Shown here piece by piece: positions 11,701 through 52,958 of a stretch of DNA of 64,000 nt. Within the stretch, counting starts at the first letter, position 1, and each line of letters opens with the position of its first letter. Made by a program: the position numbers and the translations under genes. The notes beneath the pieces are model-generated. The model was not told the origin of the DNA. It was given only the letters and a program-made list of their open reading frames with translations, and ran no database searches. Origin of the DNA: Beaufortia kweichowensis (Eukaryota > Chordata > Actinopteri > Cypriniformes > Gastromyzontidae); NCBI GenBank assembly GCA_019155185.1, contig CM032805.1, forward strand, positions 2,223,294-2,287,293, written 5' to 3'.

Positions 11701-14700
11701 GAATTGTCATTTTCACTGAATGTATTCTTCCAGCTAAAGTAAGGGGAAGACTATGCCACCATATCAACTCCTGCCTTTACTTCTTTTAACTGAGCTTTAT
11801 AATTGACTTCAAACAAAGAAGAAAATGATCGCGTCATATGAATTCCAAGGTATTTAAACCCATTAAGAGAAAAACGGAAGGGTAATGATTCTTGTTGAAT
11901 TTGTAAGGCCAAATTATTAATGGGGAAACATTCACCTTTTTGGAAATTTAATCTGTATCCCGAAAAGGTACCAAACCGACCTAATAATGATATAATTAAA
12001 GGACAACTAGATATGGGGTCACTGATGTAAAGCAAAAGGTCATCGGCGTATAAAGACACACAATGTTCAATACCCCCTCGCTTAATTCCTTGAACGCTGT
12101 TGTTGTTTTCAAAGCTAGTGAAAGAGGCTCAATCACAATGGCAAAAAGGAGTGGGGACAGTGGGCATCCCTGACAAGGTCCCTTGTGTTAATGGAAAAAA
12201 GTCTGATCGGGAATAATTGGTCCGAATAGAAGCTGAAGGGGACTTATATATTAATTTAACCCAAGACATAAAAATATTACCAAAACCAAACTTTTTTTAA
12301 GACTGCAAACAAATATGGCCATTCAATTCGATCAAACGCCTTCTCCGCATCCAAGGAAATAACTACCTCCGGGTGCAGAGAAGGAACAGAAAGATACATT
12401 ATGTTAGCAAGTCTTCGAATATTAGAAAAAGATTGGCAACCTTTAATAAATCCCGTTTGATCGTCTGAAATTATTGAGGGAAGGACACATTCTAAACGAA
12501 ATGCTAACACTTTAGCTAATATTTTAATGTCAGTATTTAAAAGAGATAGAGATATGGGGCGATATGATTCACACTGGGTAGGATCTTTATCTTTTTCAAG
12601 GATTGAAATGGATGCTTGTGAAAAAGATGTGAAAAAGAGCTTTTTAGATTTTTATTTATTATAAAAATCTATAGGATACCAATCAAGGCCCGGAGACTTC
12701 CTACTCTTCATTGCCATAATGGCCCTACTGATTTCTTCAATCTCGAGGTCATGCTCTAAATCTACCACCTTATCTGATTGCAGGGTGGAAATATCTAAAT
12801 TATCTAAGAAATTTTCCATATCCGTTTGATCTAAAGGGAATTCAGAAGTATATAATAACGAGTAAAAGGTTTTAAAAGTTTTGTTAATTTCTTCTAGGTT
12901 GCTAGTTAAAGTTTGATTAGAGTCCTTTATCTGGGAAATAAGACGAGAAGCAGCCCGTTTCAACTGGTGAGCCAAGAGTCGACTTGATTTATCTCCATAC
13001 TCATAGTAAAGACCACGTGTCCTCATTATTAATTGCTCTGCATGAGTAGTGGATAAAAAATTAAACTTTGTCTGCAAGTCCAACTTTCTTAACCATTGAT
13101 ATTCAGAATATTGTTTGTCTAAATCTAATAAAAATAGTCTTCTTACGTCATGGAAGAATTTGGCCCCTCAAGTAAGCTTTCAAAGTCTCCCAAAGTAAGG
13201 ATAAGACACTGTATCTGGAATAAATAGGAGAATTGCAGAATTTATTGTCATTAGTAATGAATTAAATGAAGAGTCCATGTTTGAAGGAAATCCAAACCAT
13301 CATGATCGGAAACGCCGTCTTTCTTAACCATTGATATGCATAAAAATAGAGTCTGGAAAAGAAGTGATGGACATGGGAATAAAAGGAGAATTGCTTAGTC
13401 ATTGCCATATCACACAGCCGTTCTGTTGCATAAATAGAGAAAAAGCCTTTGCCATATCAGAAACATTACTACTAGTGCTGGACCTGTCAAGCTGAGGATC
13501 GAAAACACAATTAAAATCACCAGCAAATAACAAATGATGTGTATTAAGCTTGGGAATTAATGATAGGAGACTATTTGCAAACTGAACATCATCCCAATTG
13601 GGAGCATAAACGTTAACTAAAACCACTGGGACTTGAAAAAGAGATCCAGAGACAATAATGTAACGACCATTAGGGTCACAGATTATGTCAGAAGGTATAA
13701 ATTGTACTCTCTTATTAATTAAAATTGCCACACCTCTTGATCTACTGTTAAATTTGGAATTAAAAATTTGACTAACCCATATCTTACAAATTCTATTGTG
13801 ATCTTCTGGTCTTAAATGTGTTTCTTGTAAAAACAATATATCTGGTTTAAAAGATTTAAGATGGGAGAAAACCTTTAGCTCTTTTAACAGGACCGTTTAA
13901 TCCCCTGACATTCCATGTCATAAGTCTCACAGGATGACCTCCATTATCATCACCTATATTACCTGAGTGATGTAAAAATTAGAAGCATGCAGGGGTTCCA
14001 AATTGAAAAATTGTAACCATAAATTTTAAATGACAAACAAAAAGATACCAGACCTAGAAACCAGAGGTAAACAATGCTGCCAACCAGCCCTCCCACCCCC
14101 CAACCGAAACAGGAAAAGAACATTATAATACCCAGATCTAATCCCCTAACTGAGGATGATCGCAGATAAAACAAAGATTAATAAAAAGACTTCCAAAGTA
14201 TGCAAACTAACAACAAATGGAGTCATATACAATGTGGGTGTAGCCCCCTTATAAAAGAAGTTCAGAAACAAAAATTGTCAACATTTGAGTACGTTATCCG
14301 GCTTTGAATAATAATAAAAACAATAAAAATAAAAGCCAAAATGGAGTGTACAATTATTCCCATAAGTCCAGTTCAGCCTCGGATTTTACACATACGATAT
14401 AAAACTAACAAAGTTTTCTATCTCTTACCCGAGGGAGAGATAGAAAAGGGTACAAGAGACGGAATCGGACTCCCTTCTCGTAGAGCCGAGACTTCACATC
14501 TTTAAACGCCGTTCACTTCTTCCCTAGCTCAGCGCTGAAATCCTCATGGAAAAACACTCTGTGTCCACGAAAGAGCAACTCCCGCTGTTGCCATCTAAGG
14601 ATGCGAAAAAGTCCTTCCCCAGCACTTCCTCAAAAAAATCTGTCATAAATTTAATCGGGTCTGATCCTTCCAGCCTTCAGGGATGCCCACCACTCTCATG

Positions 14701-17493
14701 TTAGATCTCCGTGAGCGATTCTCGAGATCGTCCAGCTTTTCCTTCAGGAACACGTTCTCTTTACGTAGTGCATCCATTGAAACTTTGACATTCGCCAGCC
14801 TGTCACTGTAGTCATTCAGCCCGTCTTCAGCCTCGCGAAGTCGTTCGTCATGAGCTTCGTAATATGATTTAACTTGTTCCAATGTCGCGTTGACAGGTGA
14901 CAGTGCTCCAGCCAGCTCTGTTTTTAAAAGTGAGTGAACTACTTGCGTCATGTCAGAAAGGAGCGCTGACCGGAGTTTTTCGAGATCTTCAGGTAAAGCC
15001 GTTAGGCCCTCAGGCGGTGACGCCATTTCGTCGGTCTTGCTCGAAGAAGCTTCGCCGTCTCTATCGCCAGTTTTATTTCAAAGTTGCTTTCTACTCGCCA
15101 TTTGTGGTCCACCCTAAATTCACGCAATATCAGCTGCTAGATAATCGACTGTATTGAACTTATATTAACAGAATAACGACCAAATGAACGAAAGAAGTCA
15201 GGAGCTACACTTGTGTGCGCCTACTTACGCCATGCTCAACCTGGAAGTCCCCGCCTCAATGATTTTTATACATATATAGAAATTTTATAAATATTTACTG
15301 GAAATTTAGTAGAAAATTTCCACCCCTTTGCAACCATAATCGTGTGCAACTGATGCTCTGCCAACCAAGTGATATTAGAACATTATTTTGACTGGATGTC
15401 ATGGCGGATGGAACACTTCTGGTGGCTTCACTCCCCGCCTCTGGTTTAGTGTTATGTGCTATTAATATATATATATATATATAAGTGATTTTGCTGCCTT
15501 CCAAAAGTCACGTTTGGTAAACTTGAAGATTCCTGTTTGCCCCTTTGATGATGTCTGTGTCAAAGCCCTAAAAATACATTACAGTTACATTAGTCATAAT
15601 ACTGGAAATAAAACACATCTTTTTTAGTAACATTTAGTGAAGTTTAAAAAAAAAGGATTTCATTAGGCTACACTAGGAAATTTGCTCACTTGTCTAGGAA
15701 AATTGAGAATAAAATGGGTCATTAAACTGTGTAATAAAATTGAATTACACAAATATTTTAGCAGCTAGATAACAAAAAGTATAATATACATAGCACATTA
15801 GTATGCATAGCAAAGTATGTCACCCAGCAAGCCAGTACTGTAACTAAAATGATGTCATGCCAGCTTCCATTTGATCTCAGTTTTCATTTGATCTTTCTTT
15901 CTTTTTCTAGTTGCCAAGAACAAATCTAAGTAAGTGCAACCACATTAAACCATCTGTTTTTCTTATTTTAATATTAAACCTGTACAGAAATGTTTAATTG
16001 TTATTAAAGACTGCTAGTGGCCCCATGTTTGTTTAACAAAGAAAACATTACCCATCACTATTTTGTTGCATGCATGTGATGGCAGATACGTAAATCTTTA
16101 TGCATACTTGTGTGCCTGTAAATTGTGTTTTAGGACTTTGCTGGTTCAGATGATGAGTGCAGCTGGCACAGGATACTGTTTCAACACGAAGAGAGGCAGA
16201 TTAAGGGAGAAACTGGTTTTGCGAAAGCATGACCCCATAGGTAAGATTTTGTTGGAACTTGTGGCTGTGTGGACAGTGTTACAGACATGTGGCGCAGCCC
16301 GGGTTTGGGTCCCGGCCCAGGGTCCTTTCCCTGTCCTGCTGCACTCTCTTCTCACTTCCTGTCTCTCTCTACTGTCCTATCATTAATGAAGGCAGAAATC
16401 CCAAAAATATAACTTAAAAACGTCTCTCTTAAATTACATGAAAGTCAAATTTTTCAAGTGAATGTATGTAGTTTTACTTATAGAACTACAGGTTAGATAT
16501 ATTAATAATATGTCTTTAATATTTATGTAATCGTGTTGTGATGATAATGGCAAATTATATTACTTATAAAGCGTTTGATCTGAAAGTCACTGACAGACAC
16601 TCTTGTTATTATACTTGAATTGTAGAAATTTTGTAAGTTTTGTAACTTAATATCTCACTTAAAAAGTGAAATTACAACAAAAATCTATTCAATAAAGAAA
16701 TTGATATTAACCAAGATTAATAAAAATATAAATTCCACTGCAAGTGAAGTTAAAATGGATTTTATTTTATTAATTAGGCTTTAATAAAATTAGGCTTTTG
16801 GCTCGGCATGAAGCGAAGAAAACCCTGGCTTGCACTGGCGCGATAGTGGAAAATCGACTATTGTTAACAGACTGAGGAGCTCACTTGTACCACAGCATGT
16901 AGAAATTCCTAATTTTTTAAGTGTCATGAAACCCCAAAACACCTTTTTTAGATGATAACAGATGATAACAATATACTTAGCACAATTTTTTTAATAAGTG
17001 GAAACTGTCTTTTTTGCTCTTTTTAGGGCAATTTCTTTCTTCCGGTTTAAAAAGGAAAGTTGAAGCAACGTCACGGAGAGTGACGTATATGCGTAAATTC
17101 TAAGTGGTCATTAGTCCCACACACACGTCTACGTCACAGCGTTTCTCTGCATATTCATTTTAAAGATCTGTTCAAACCCAATAAGGGTGCTGTATTTTGC
17201 ATGAGGTGTTATTGCTGTGAATATTTATGTGAAAAAATAATTATTAACAAACTGTCACCCCCCTTTTTAATGAAGACCTGAAATGGTGATGTGCACATTT
17301 AAAATGATTTAACTTTGGAATGCCAATATAGAAATGTTGCATTGCATTTGTTAAATCATTTCATGAGTTTATTTTTGTCTAAAGTTGGTTTGTAAAATGT
17401 TTTAGATGAATTTTTTCACACATTTATTATTTTCTCTCAACAGTAAACAAACATGTTTTATTCTTTGAGAAGAGGAAGATCCGCTCTCTTTAA
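8718..17493 (+). CDS. mrpl33: MRPL33, mitochondrial ribosomal protein bL33m (complete, 4 coding exons)
   Basis: Coding exons are 8718-8739, 15911-15929, 16134-16240 and 17444-17493. They join at GT/AG sites with compatible phases to give 65 codons plus TAA, the same length as human MRPL33. The translation begins MFLTAVNLAKNKSK, contains AGTGYCFNTKR and REKLVLRKHDP, and ends FFEKRKIRSL; these are family hallmarks. The product is a small basic protein of the large mitoribosomal subunit; the basic N-terminus is consistent with import into mitochondria. All four donors and acceptors look functional and no stop or frameshift is seen. Intron 1 is 7.2 kb and is filled largely by an hAT element and a LINE. 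RBKS lies downstream in convergent orientation, as in other vertebrates. Identification is from recognised family sequence plus synteny. Confidence 0.95.
9302..9720. mobile_element. Non-autonomous hAT element, 419 bp, in MRPL33 intron 1
   Basis: Terminal inverted repeats AAGGGGTCCCCAAACTT and AGTTTGGGGACCCCTG, flanked by a perfect 8-bp duplication ATCTATAA (9294-9301 and 9721-9728). 8-bp duplications and CAGGGGT-type ends define hAT elements. No transposase. Confidence 0.88.
10360..13925 (-). pseudogene. LINE ORF2: APE endonuclease plus reverse transcriptase, broken
   Basis: Starts near 13925 with TWNVRGLNGPVKR. APE motifs follow: FLQETHL, VNVYAPNWDD and FAGDFNCVFDPQLDRSS (13836-13399). A middle segment at 13083-12652 ends SRKSPGLDW. 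RT parts are QTGFIKGCQS and DAEKAFDRIEW (12510-12277) and the catalytic YADDLLLYISDP (12059-11751). The thumb and C-terminal segments run to 10360. At least six frame changes or stops interrupt it. The motif order is canonical for L1/Tx1. Confidence 0.88.
14500..15026 (-). pseudogene. LINE ORF1 (coiled-coil RNA-binding protein), broken
   Basis: Begins MASPPEGLTALPEDLEKLR and runs as a heptad-rich coiled coil (about residues 10-105) to NRSRRSNMRVVGIPEG, the junction motif of L1-type ORF1 proteins. After residue 127 the frame shifts; FFEEVLG and a following Asp-rich segment continue in another frame to about 14510. The normal RRM-like middle domain is largely missing. Confidence 0.8.
15266..15910. 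other. MRPL33 intron 1 tail, nothing recognised
   Basis: Contains a short (TA)n at 15466-15482. No domain or repeat ends found. Confidence 0.4.
15911..15929 (+). CDS. mrpl33: MRPL33 coding exon 2 (19-nt microexon)
   Basis: 19-nt exon encoding AKNKS with split codons at both ends. It is preceded by a pyrimidine-rich TTTCTTTTTCTAG acceptor and followed by GTAAGT. Exon phases match on both sides. Confidence 0.88.
16134..16240 (+). CDS. mrpl33: MRPL33 coding exon 3
   Basis: 107 nt encoding most of the conserved core (AGTGYCFNTKRGRLREKL). Acceptor is TTTTAG and donor GTAAGA. A tRNA-derived SINE begins about 20 bp after the donor. Confidence 0.95.
16258..16412 (+). mobile_element. tRNA-derived SINE in MRPL33 intron 3
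   Basis: Head resembles a tRNA promoter: box A GTGGCTGTGTGG and box B GGTTTGGGTCCCGG. The body is CCTTTCCCTGTCC and CTGTCTCTCTCTACTGTCC, typical of fish SINE tails, ending ATTAATGAAGGC. Confidence 0.65.
16413..17443. other. MRPL33 intron 3 remainder
   Basis: AT-rich. A pyrimidine-rich stretch leads to the exon 4 acceptor at 17443. No other feature seen. Confidence 0.4.
17444..17493 (+). CDS. mrpl33: MRPL33 coding exon 4 with stop
   Basis: 50 nt after a CTCTCAACAG acceptor. Encodes VNKHVLFFEKRKIRSL then TAA, matching the family C-terminus. Confidence 0.95.
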
Positions 17494-17781
17494 TGTGGAA
17501 AAACTCTTTTGGAATGGACACTTAAGATATGCTGAGGAAGACTGAACCAGATGTTACAGACGTGAACCAGCTGCTGCAGTGTGGCGATCAGCATCTAACA
17601 TAAAAATGTGACTAAACAGTCATGAAGAAAATTGAATGGAGTTCAAGTCCCAACATCAACTTTGGATGAGGCCCAAAAAAAAGTTTCAAAGTGTTCAGTG
17701 ACTTTATAATCAGCGTTATGTTGGATATTTTTTTTACCAAGGCAAAATATCAGTCTATTGCAAACAGTATGCCATTTGTTA

Positions 17782-17819
17782 AATAAATTTATCTGGTATG
17801 TTATTGTGCAAAAAATAAA
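17782..17819 (+). terminator. Candidate MRPL33 polyadenylation signals
   Basis: Two AATAAA hexamers at 17782-17787 and 17814-17819, about 290 and 320 bp after the MRPL33 stop. No other AATAAA occurs between the stop and 17782. Confidence 0.5.
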
Positions 17820-17840
17820 TCTAGAAACATCTGTAAGCCT

Positions 17841-17846
17841 TTTATT
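17841..17846 (-). terminator. Candidate RBKS polyadenylation signal
   Basis: TTTATT on the plus strand (AATAAA on minus), about 180 bp after the RBKS stop. It lies 22 bp beyond the last MRPL33 signal, so the two 3' UTRs abut or overlap. Confidence 0.45.
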
Positions 17847-18025
17847 TTTGCGAAAAATATGCATATAAATATTTACATGTATTACTGTTCAAAGATTAAT
17901 TTACAATTAAAACATTTTTAGAACATGATAATTTGTTTCATGTAAGCAACTCATTACAGCCAGTCATTGGTGTTGTTTACTATTATTTAAAGACTTTAAG
18001 AGACCATGGCAGGTAAATACAGAAT

Positions 18026-49357
<31,332 letters not shown>

Positions 49358-49794
49358 GACCTAATATCTGAAACAAATAAACATTTAATCAAACAGTAAA
49401 AAAACCTGTGTATAAATATGCAATGTGTTGTGTAATTTTGAGATTTAGATTTTACAGATCATTTAAAATCATTTTCATTGGTTTTATTAGTTATTATGTG
49501 CCACATTGAACACATGCTTTTTGTAATCTAGATAACTATTTCAGGAGATTGACAACAGGCATGTTAATCCTTTATTAAGTCAATCCCTTGCGTGTAGGCA
49601 ACAGAGAAGACTGTTAATATGCTCAAATCTCCAAGCAGTCCTCAGGGACTCTGTAAGCTTGGCTCCTAGCTAAAAGACATCCTACATTTTTAAACATATT
49701 TAAAATCCAGACTTTTGCATACTCTGATTTTAAACAATCCATGGTTTGAAACACTTTAACTGCATAGACCTCTGATAGACATGACCCTATCTAT

Positions 49795-50120
49795 GACAAA
49801 AGAGCAACACTTCACAATAAGGTGGCTTTTTTAACATTAGTAAATGCATTAGCTAACATGAACCAACAAACATGTAGAAGTCTAAAAAGCGTTTATTATT
49901 AATATTTGTTAATGTTAGTTAATGCCAATACAATTGCTCATGTTACTTCATTGTGCATTAACGTTATCAGTTACAACTTTTGATTTTGAAATTGTATTAG
50001 TAAATGCTGAAATGAACATGAATTTAAATGAATAAATGCTATGGAGGTTTTGTCCATTATTAGTTTATGTTAGTTAAAGCATTAACAAATGTTAACAAAC
50101 ACAAAGAGTTACAAACAAAA
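49795..50120. repeat. Dispersed AT-rich repeat with TTAACATTAGTTAATGCATT words, near-palindromic
   Basis: CACTTCACAATAAGGTGGC at the left, then multiple TTAGTAAATGCATTAGCTAA and inverted ATGTTAGTTAATGC words, ending CATTAACAAATGTTAAC. Pattern of a non-autonomous fish element; class unknown. Confidence 0.45.
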
Positions 50121-50329
50121 TATATAAGAGTTGGGAGGGCCTCTTTAAACCTTACATATGGGTTATTATTACAACATGCATTCTAAAATTATTTATAATC
50201 TCATGAAAAAAGGCAATATGTCACCTATATATCAGATTAAACATTTTTAACACAAACTGTTGATAATCCAATATTAAAATATGAAATACATGAAAGACCA
50301 CTGTTGTTTTTTAATCATTTTCACTTTAC

Positions 50330-50660
50330 CTATTTTCCCACCGACTTCTCAGTAAAATCGTACTCTAACCCTTAACGCAGCAGTCTGTGTTCAGCAGAAA
50401 TAAGGGCAGCAAAAACGCACATGCAATAACAGTTTGAGCTGTCCCCGTTTTTTCCTGTCTTTTAACTCGTGATTATTATTTAACGACCAAAACAGTCAAG
50501 TTACTGTTACTAGAATTATGTGACATGGTCCCAAACTTACTACTGAACACCTTAACGGGTTATTTACACAGCCATTAAATAATGCTGTAGTAAAAACGAA
50601 CAGGCATATTTTAGACATCTATAAACAGGACCCAACAGCGACCGCGGAAGTGGAAAATGA
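50330..50660 (-). promoter_or_regulatory. Candidate RBKS first non-coding exon and promoter
   Basis: On the minus strand a strong donor (AATAG then GTAAAG) is centred at 50330/50329. It is the best upstream partner seen for the acceptor next to 49367. An ETS-like CGCGGAAGTGG site lies at 50643-50653. The interval separates divergent RBKS and BABAM2, so it may contain the shared promoter. The exon's 5' limit is a guess. Confidence 0.35.
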
Positions 50661-52803
50661 GTTCATTCTGAAGATTTGTGTTTGTTTCAAATTTAAAGGT
50701 ACTGAAAATTGCAAACACGTTTTAATATTAAGAAAAAGATACATTGGGTAAAAAAAATACTTCGGCTTGAAGATCGATCGGGTTAACAGAAGACATTCAT
50801 AACGCTGGATCAACATTTAGCGTGTATATTATCGTAACACACACACATCATTGCATTAGCAAAACAAATTCAATAACATACCAAATACTACACAAACTAC
50901 GCAATTAAAACGGTGCCTCTACTACATTTCTACACGGTTAAGTATTGTTTTATGCCAGTCACTAACCCTAACAGATGCATAATTCGGCGTACTGTTAGTT
51001 TGAGACATCAATATACTAATTTATACTTAAAATGTGTGATTTTCATTCCATTGGATAATGCAATGTTAAACTAAGTGGCACAATCACCTTTTCAATGAAA
51101 ATAAATCGCATGAAATACGTGCTGGGTTTTTACATTTTAAAACGATACAATTTGGACAGTATTTGGTTACTTGTGGTTTGGACACATGTTGCGTTTATAT
51201 GGTAAATGGGATTTTATCAAGTAGACATGTTTCTGTATCAACAACTTTCTTAAACAATTCTAAACAACCTATTAATAATCATTCTAATTATAGGGGTTAG
51301 GGTTTTGGGTATAGGTTTAGGTTGGGACTATTTTTTAACATGAATGTTGTTTTCAGAACAAACAAATAAATATGACTTATATTCATATCTGTTTGTATTT
51401 GTTCCATTTGTTCTATGGTGTTTGCGAAGCAAAACATCACTGTTGTTCTTTCGCATACTAGTGGTTCTTAGGGCTGGGCATTAAAACAATATTTATTGAT
51501 GGTACATCATTATCAGTAACAATAGAAAAAAAGCACACTTAAGTTTAGTTACATGAACAACTGCGTGCCCAGTCACTTGATCATAAACAGTCTGTCATTT
51601 TCTAAGACACAGCAAACATTTTTTTTTACCACTGCTGTAGTGTTTATTACATGGCTGCACATGCCCTTCTATGTATATATATAGTTCTATTGAGCAGACA
51701 TTCGTCATCAAAGTTAATTATTTGCATGAGTTTTAAAGGGTGCAGGCGCCTTTCTGCCAACATCGGAGTGCAGAACAAAGTCCTCTTTTGTGTCTTATTG
51801 TTTTTCAACTTAAAATGCACACAAGAGTCAAAAGACGAAGAAGAACTTTGACGAAAGAGTCAGTGTAAAATCAATTTGTATAATAAAACGTGCAGCGTTT
51901 TATTTTATTTTAAATATTCAGGTTTTTCTGTTTTGTTAAATAGACCTACCTGAAAATTTAAATATTGTGCAAAATGTAATTGTTATGTGGGATGATAAGT
52001 CTGATTATTACCAAAGCATTTGGCAGTACAGTTAAAATTGGAAAATGGGAATAGAACAATGTTTACATTTAGTCATTTAGTAGACACTTTTATCCAAAGT
52101 GACTTACAAGTGAAGCAAACAATAAAATCAATTTAAACAACAAAAAATAAACAATGTCCAAATGCAGTAAAACTAGTTTTAGTTGATCTAAATGCAGTGT
52201 ACATGGCTAAGAAGTGTTTTTAAAATAGAAAGAACAGGAAAGGAAGAAAACTATAGTTTCTTTTCCCGATTCTATAATAAACCTTTCTTTGTCGTGGTTT
52301 CGGAATAATTGATTCCTGTTTGAAGCCACCCGTCAGTCGTGCGATAATCGCACGTCATCACTACAACACACAGTGGGCCTTACGGGACCTTTTTAGGTAA
52401 TGTTACTAGGTCCCCATTACGGTTTAATTTTTAATAATACCAGGACGTGTTTGCGTTCACACAGAGGGCACAAATTTTACAGCAATGTTTTGGTATCACT
52501 ACTCTGTGTGAATGGGGTTTAAGATTACGAGCAAATAGTCACTTTTAGTGCTATTTAGCACCATTTTATTTTTTAGAGTGTGAAGAAAGCAATTATGCTG
52601 AGATCAAGCTAAAACATCTTGCTAAAAGTAGTGTCATGCTAAATCATGGCAACATCATGCTAAATCATGTGGTGCGTCCCAATTTGCATACTATCCATCC
52701 TAAATAGTATTTGTAACATCAAGTAAAATTATGCTAGCTTCATGCTACAACATGCTTAATCATGGTAGCATCATGTTAATTGTAATATATATATTTTTTT
52801 TAG
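50661..52803. other. RBKS-BABAM2 divergent interval
   Basis: A BABAM2 non-coding first exon must lie somewhere upstream of 52803; I cannot place it. A CGTGCGATAATCGCACG palindrome is at 52339-52355. A short copy of the TTTATCCAAAGTGACTTACA repeat is at 52058-52110. A CATGCTAAATCATG array is at 52610-52780. Confidence 0.45.
52610..52780. repeat. CATGCTAAATCATGGCAACAT-type array
   Basis: Repeated ATCATGCTAAATCATG and TTCATGCTACAACATGC words at about 15-25 bp spacing, just before the BABAM2 first coding exon. Confidence 0.6.
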
Positions 52804-52958
52804 TAGTATTGCTAATCTAAGATGAACAGCCTCTCTCCAGAGGTGGCGTTAAGTCGGATCCCACCTGAGCTACGGCCTTTACTATGTACAGTGGTACGCA
52901 ATGGACGAGTTGGTTTGGATTCCTCCAACTGTCTCCGGATCACTGATCTTAAGAGTGG
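52804..52958 (+). CDS. babam2: BABAM2 first coding exon
   Basis: Acceptor TTTTTTTAG ends at 52803, followed by 18 nt of 5' UTR and ATG at 52822. Coding part is 137 nt, ending at AAGAGTGG before GTGAGT. An upstream non-coding exon is implied. Confidence 0.88.

Larger units (their letters stand above)
10099..15251 (-). mobile_element. Tx1/L1-clade LINE, near full length but mutated
   Basis: 5.15-kb insert in MRPL33 intron 1. It is flanked by a perfect 14-bp target duplication CGCCTCAATGATTT (10085-10098 and 15252-15265). Its 3' end is the A-rich (T-rich on plus) tract at 10099-10116. ORF1 lies near 15026-14500, then an ORF2 with APE endonuclease and reverse transcriptase. Reading frames are broken at several places, so it is not autonomous. 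Confidence 0.9.

Noticed and set aside
16146..16386. Longer open frames on both strands overlapping MRPL33 exon 3
   Set aside because: They run through the exon 3 donor into a SINE or are antisense shadows of the exon.
50619..50816. Minus-strand open frame ending SAVAVGSCL, resembling the RBKS N-terminal VVGSC motif
   Set aside because: It stops right after GSC and lacks MTDLV. The true exon with VVGSCMTDLV and a start codon is at 49302-49357.
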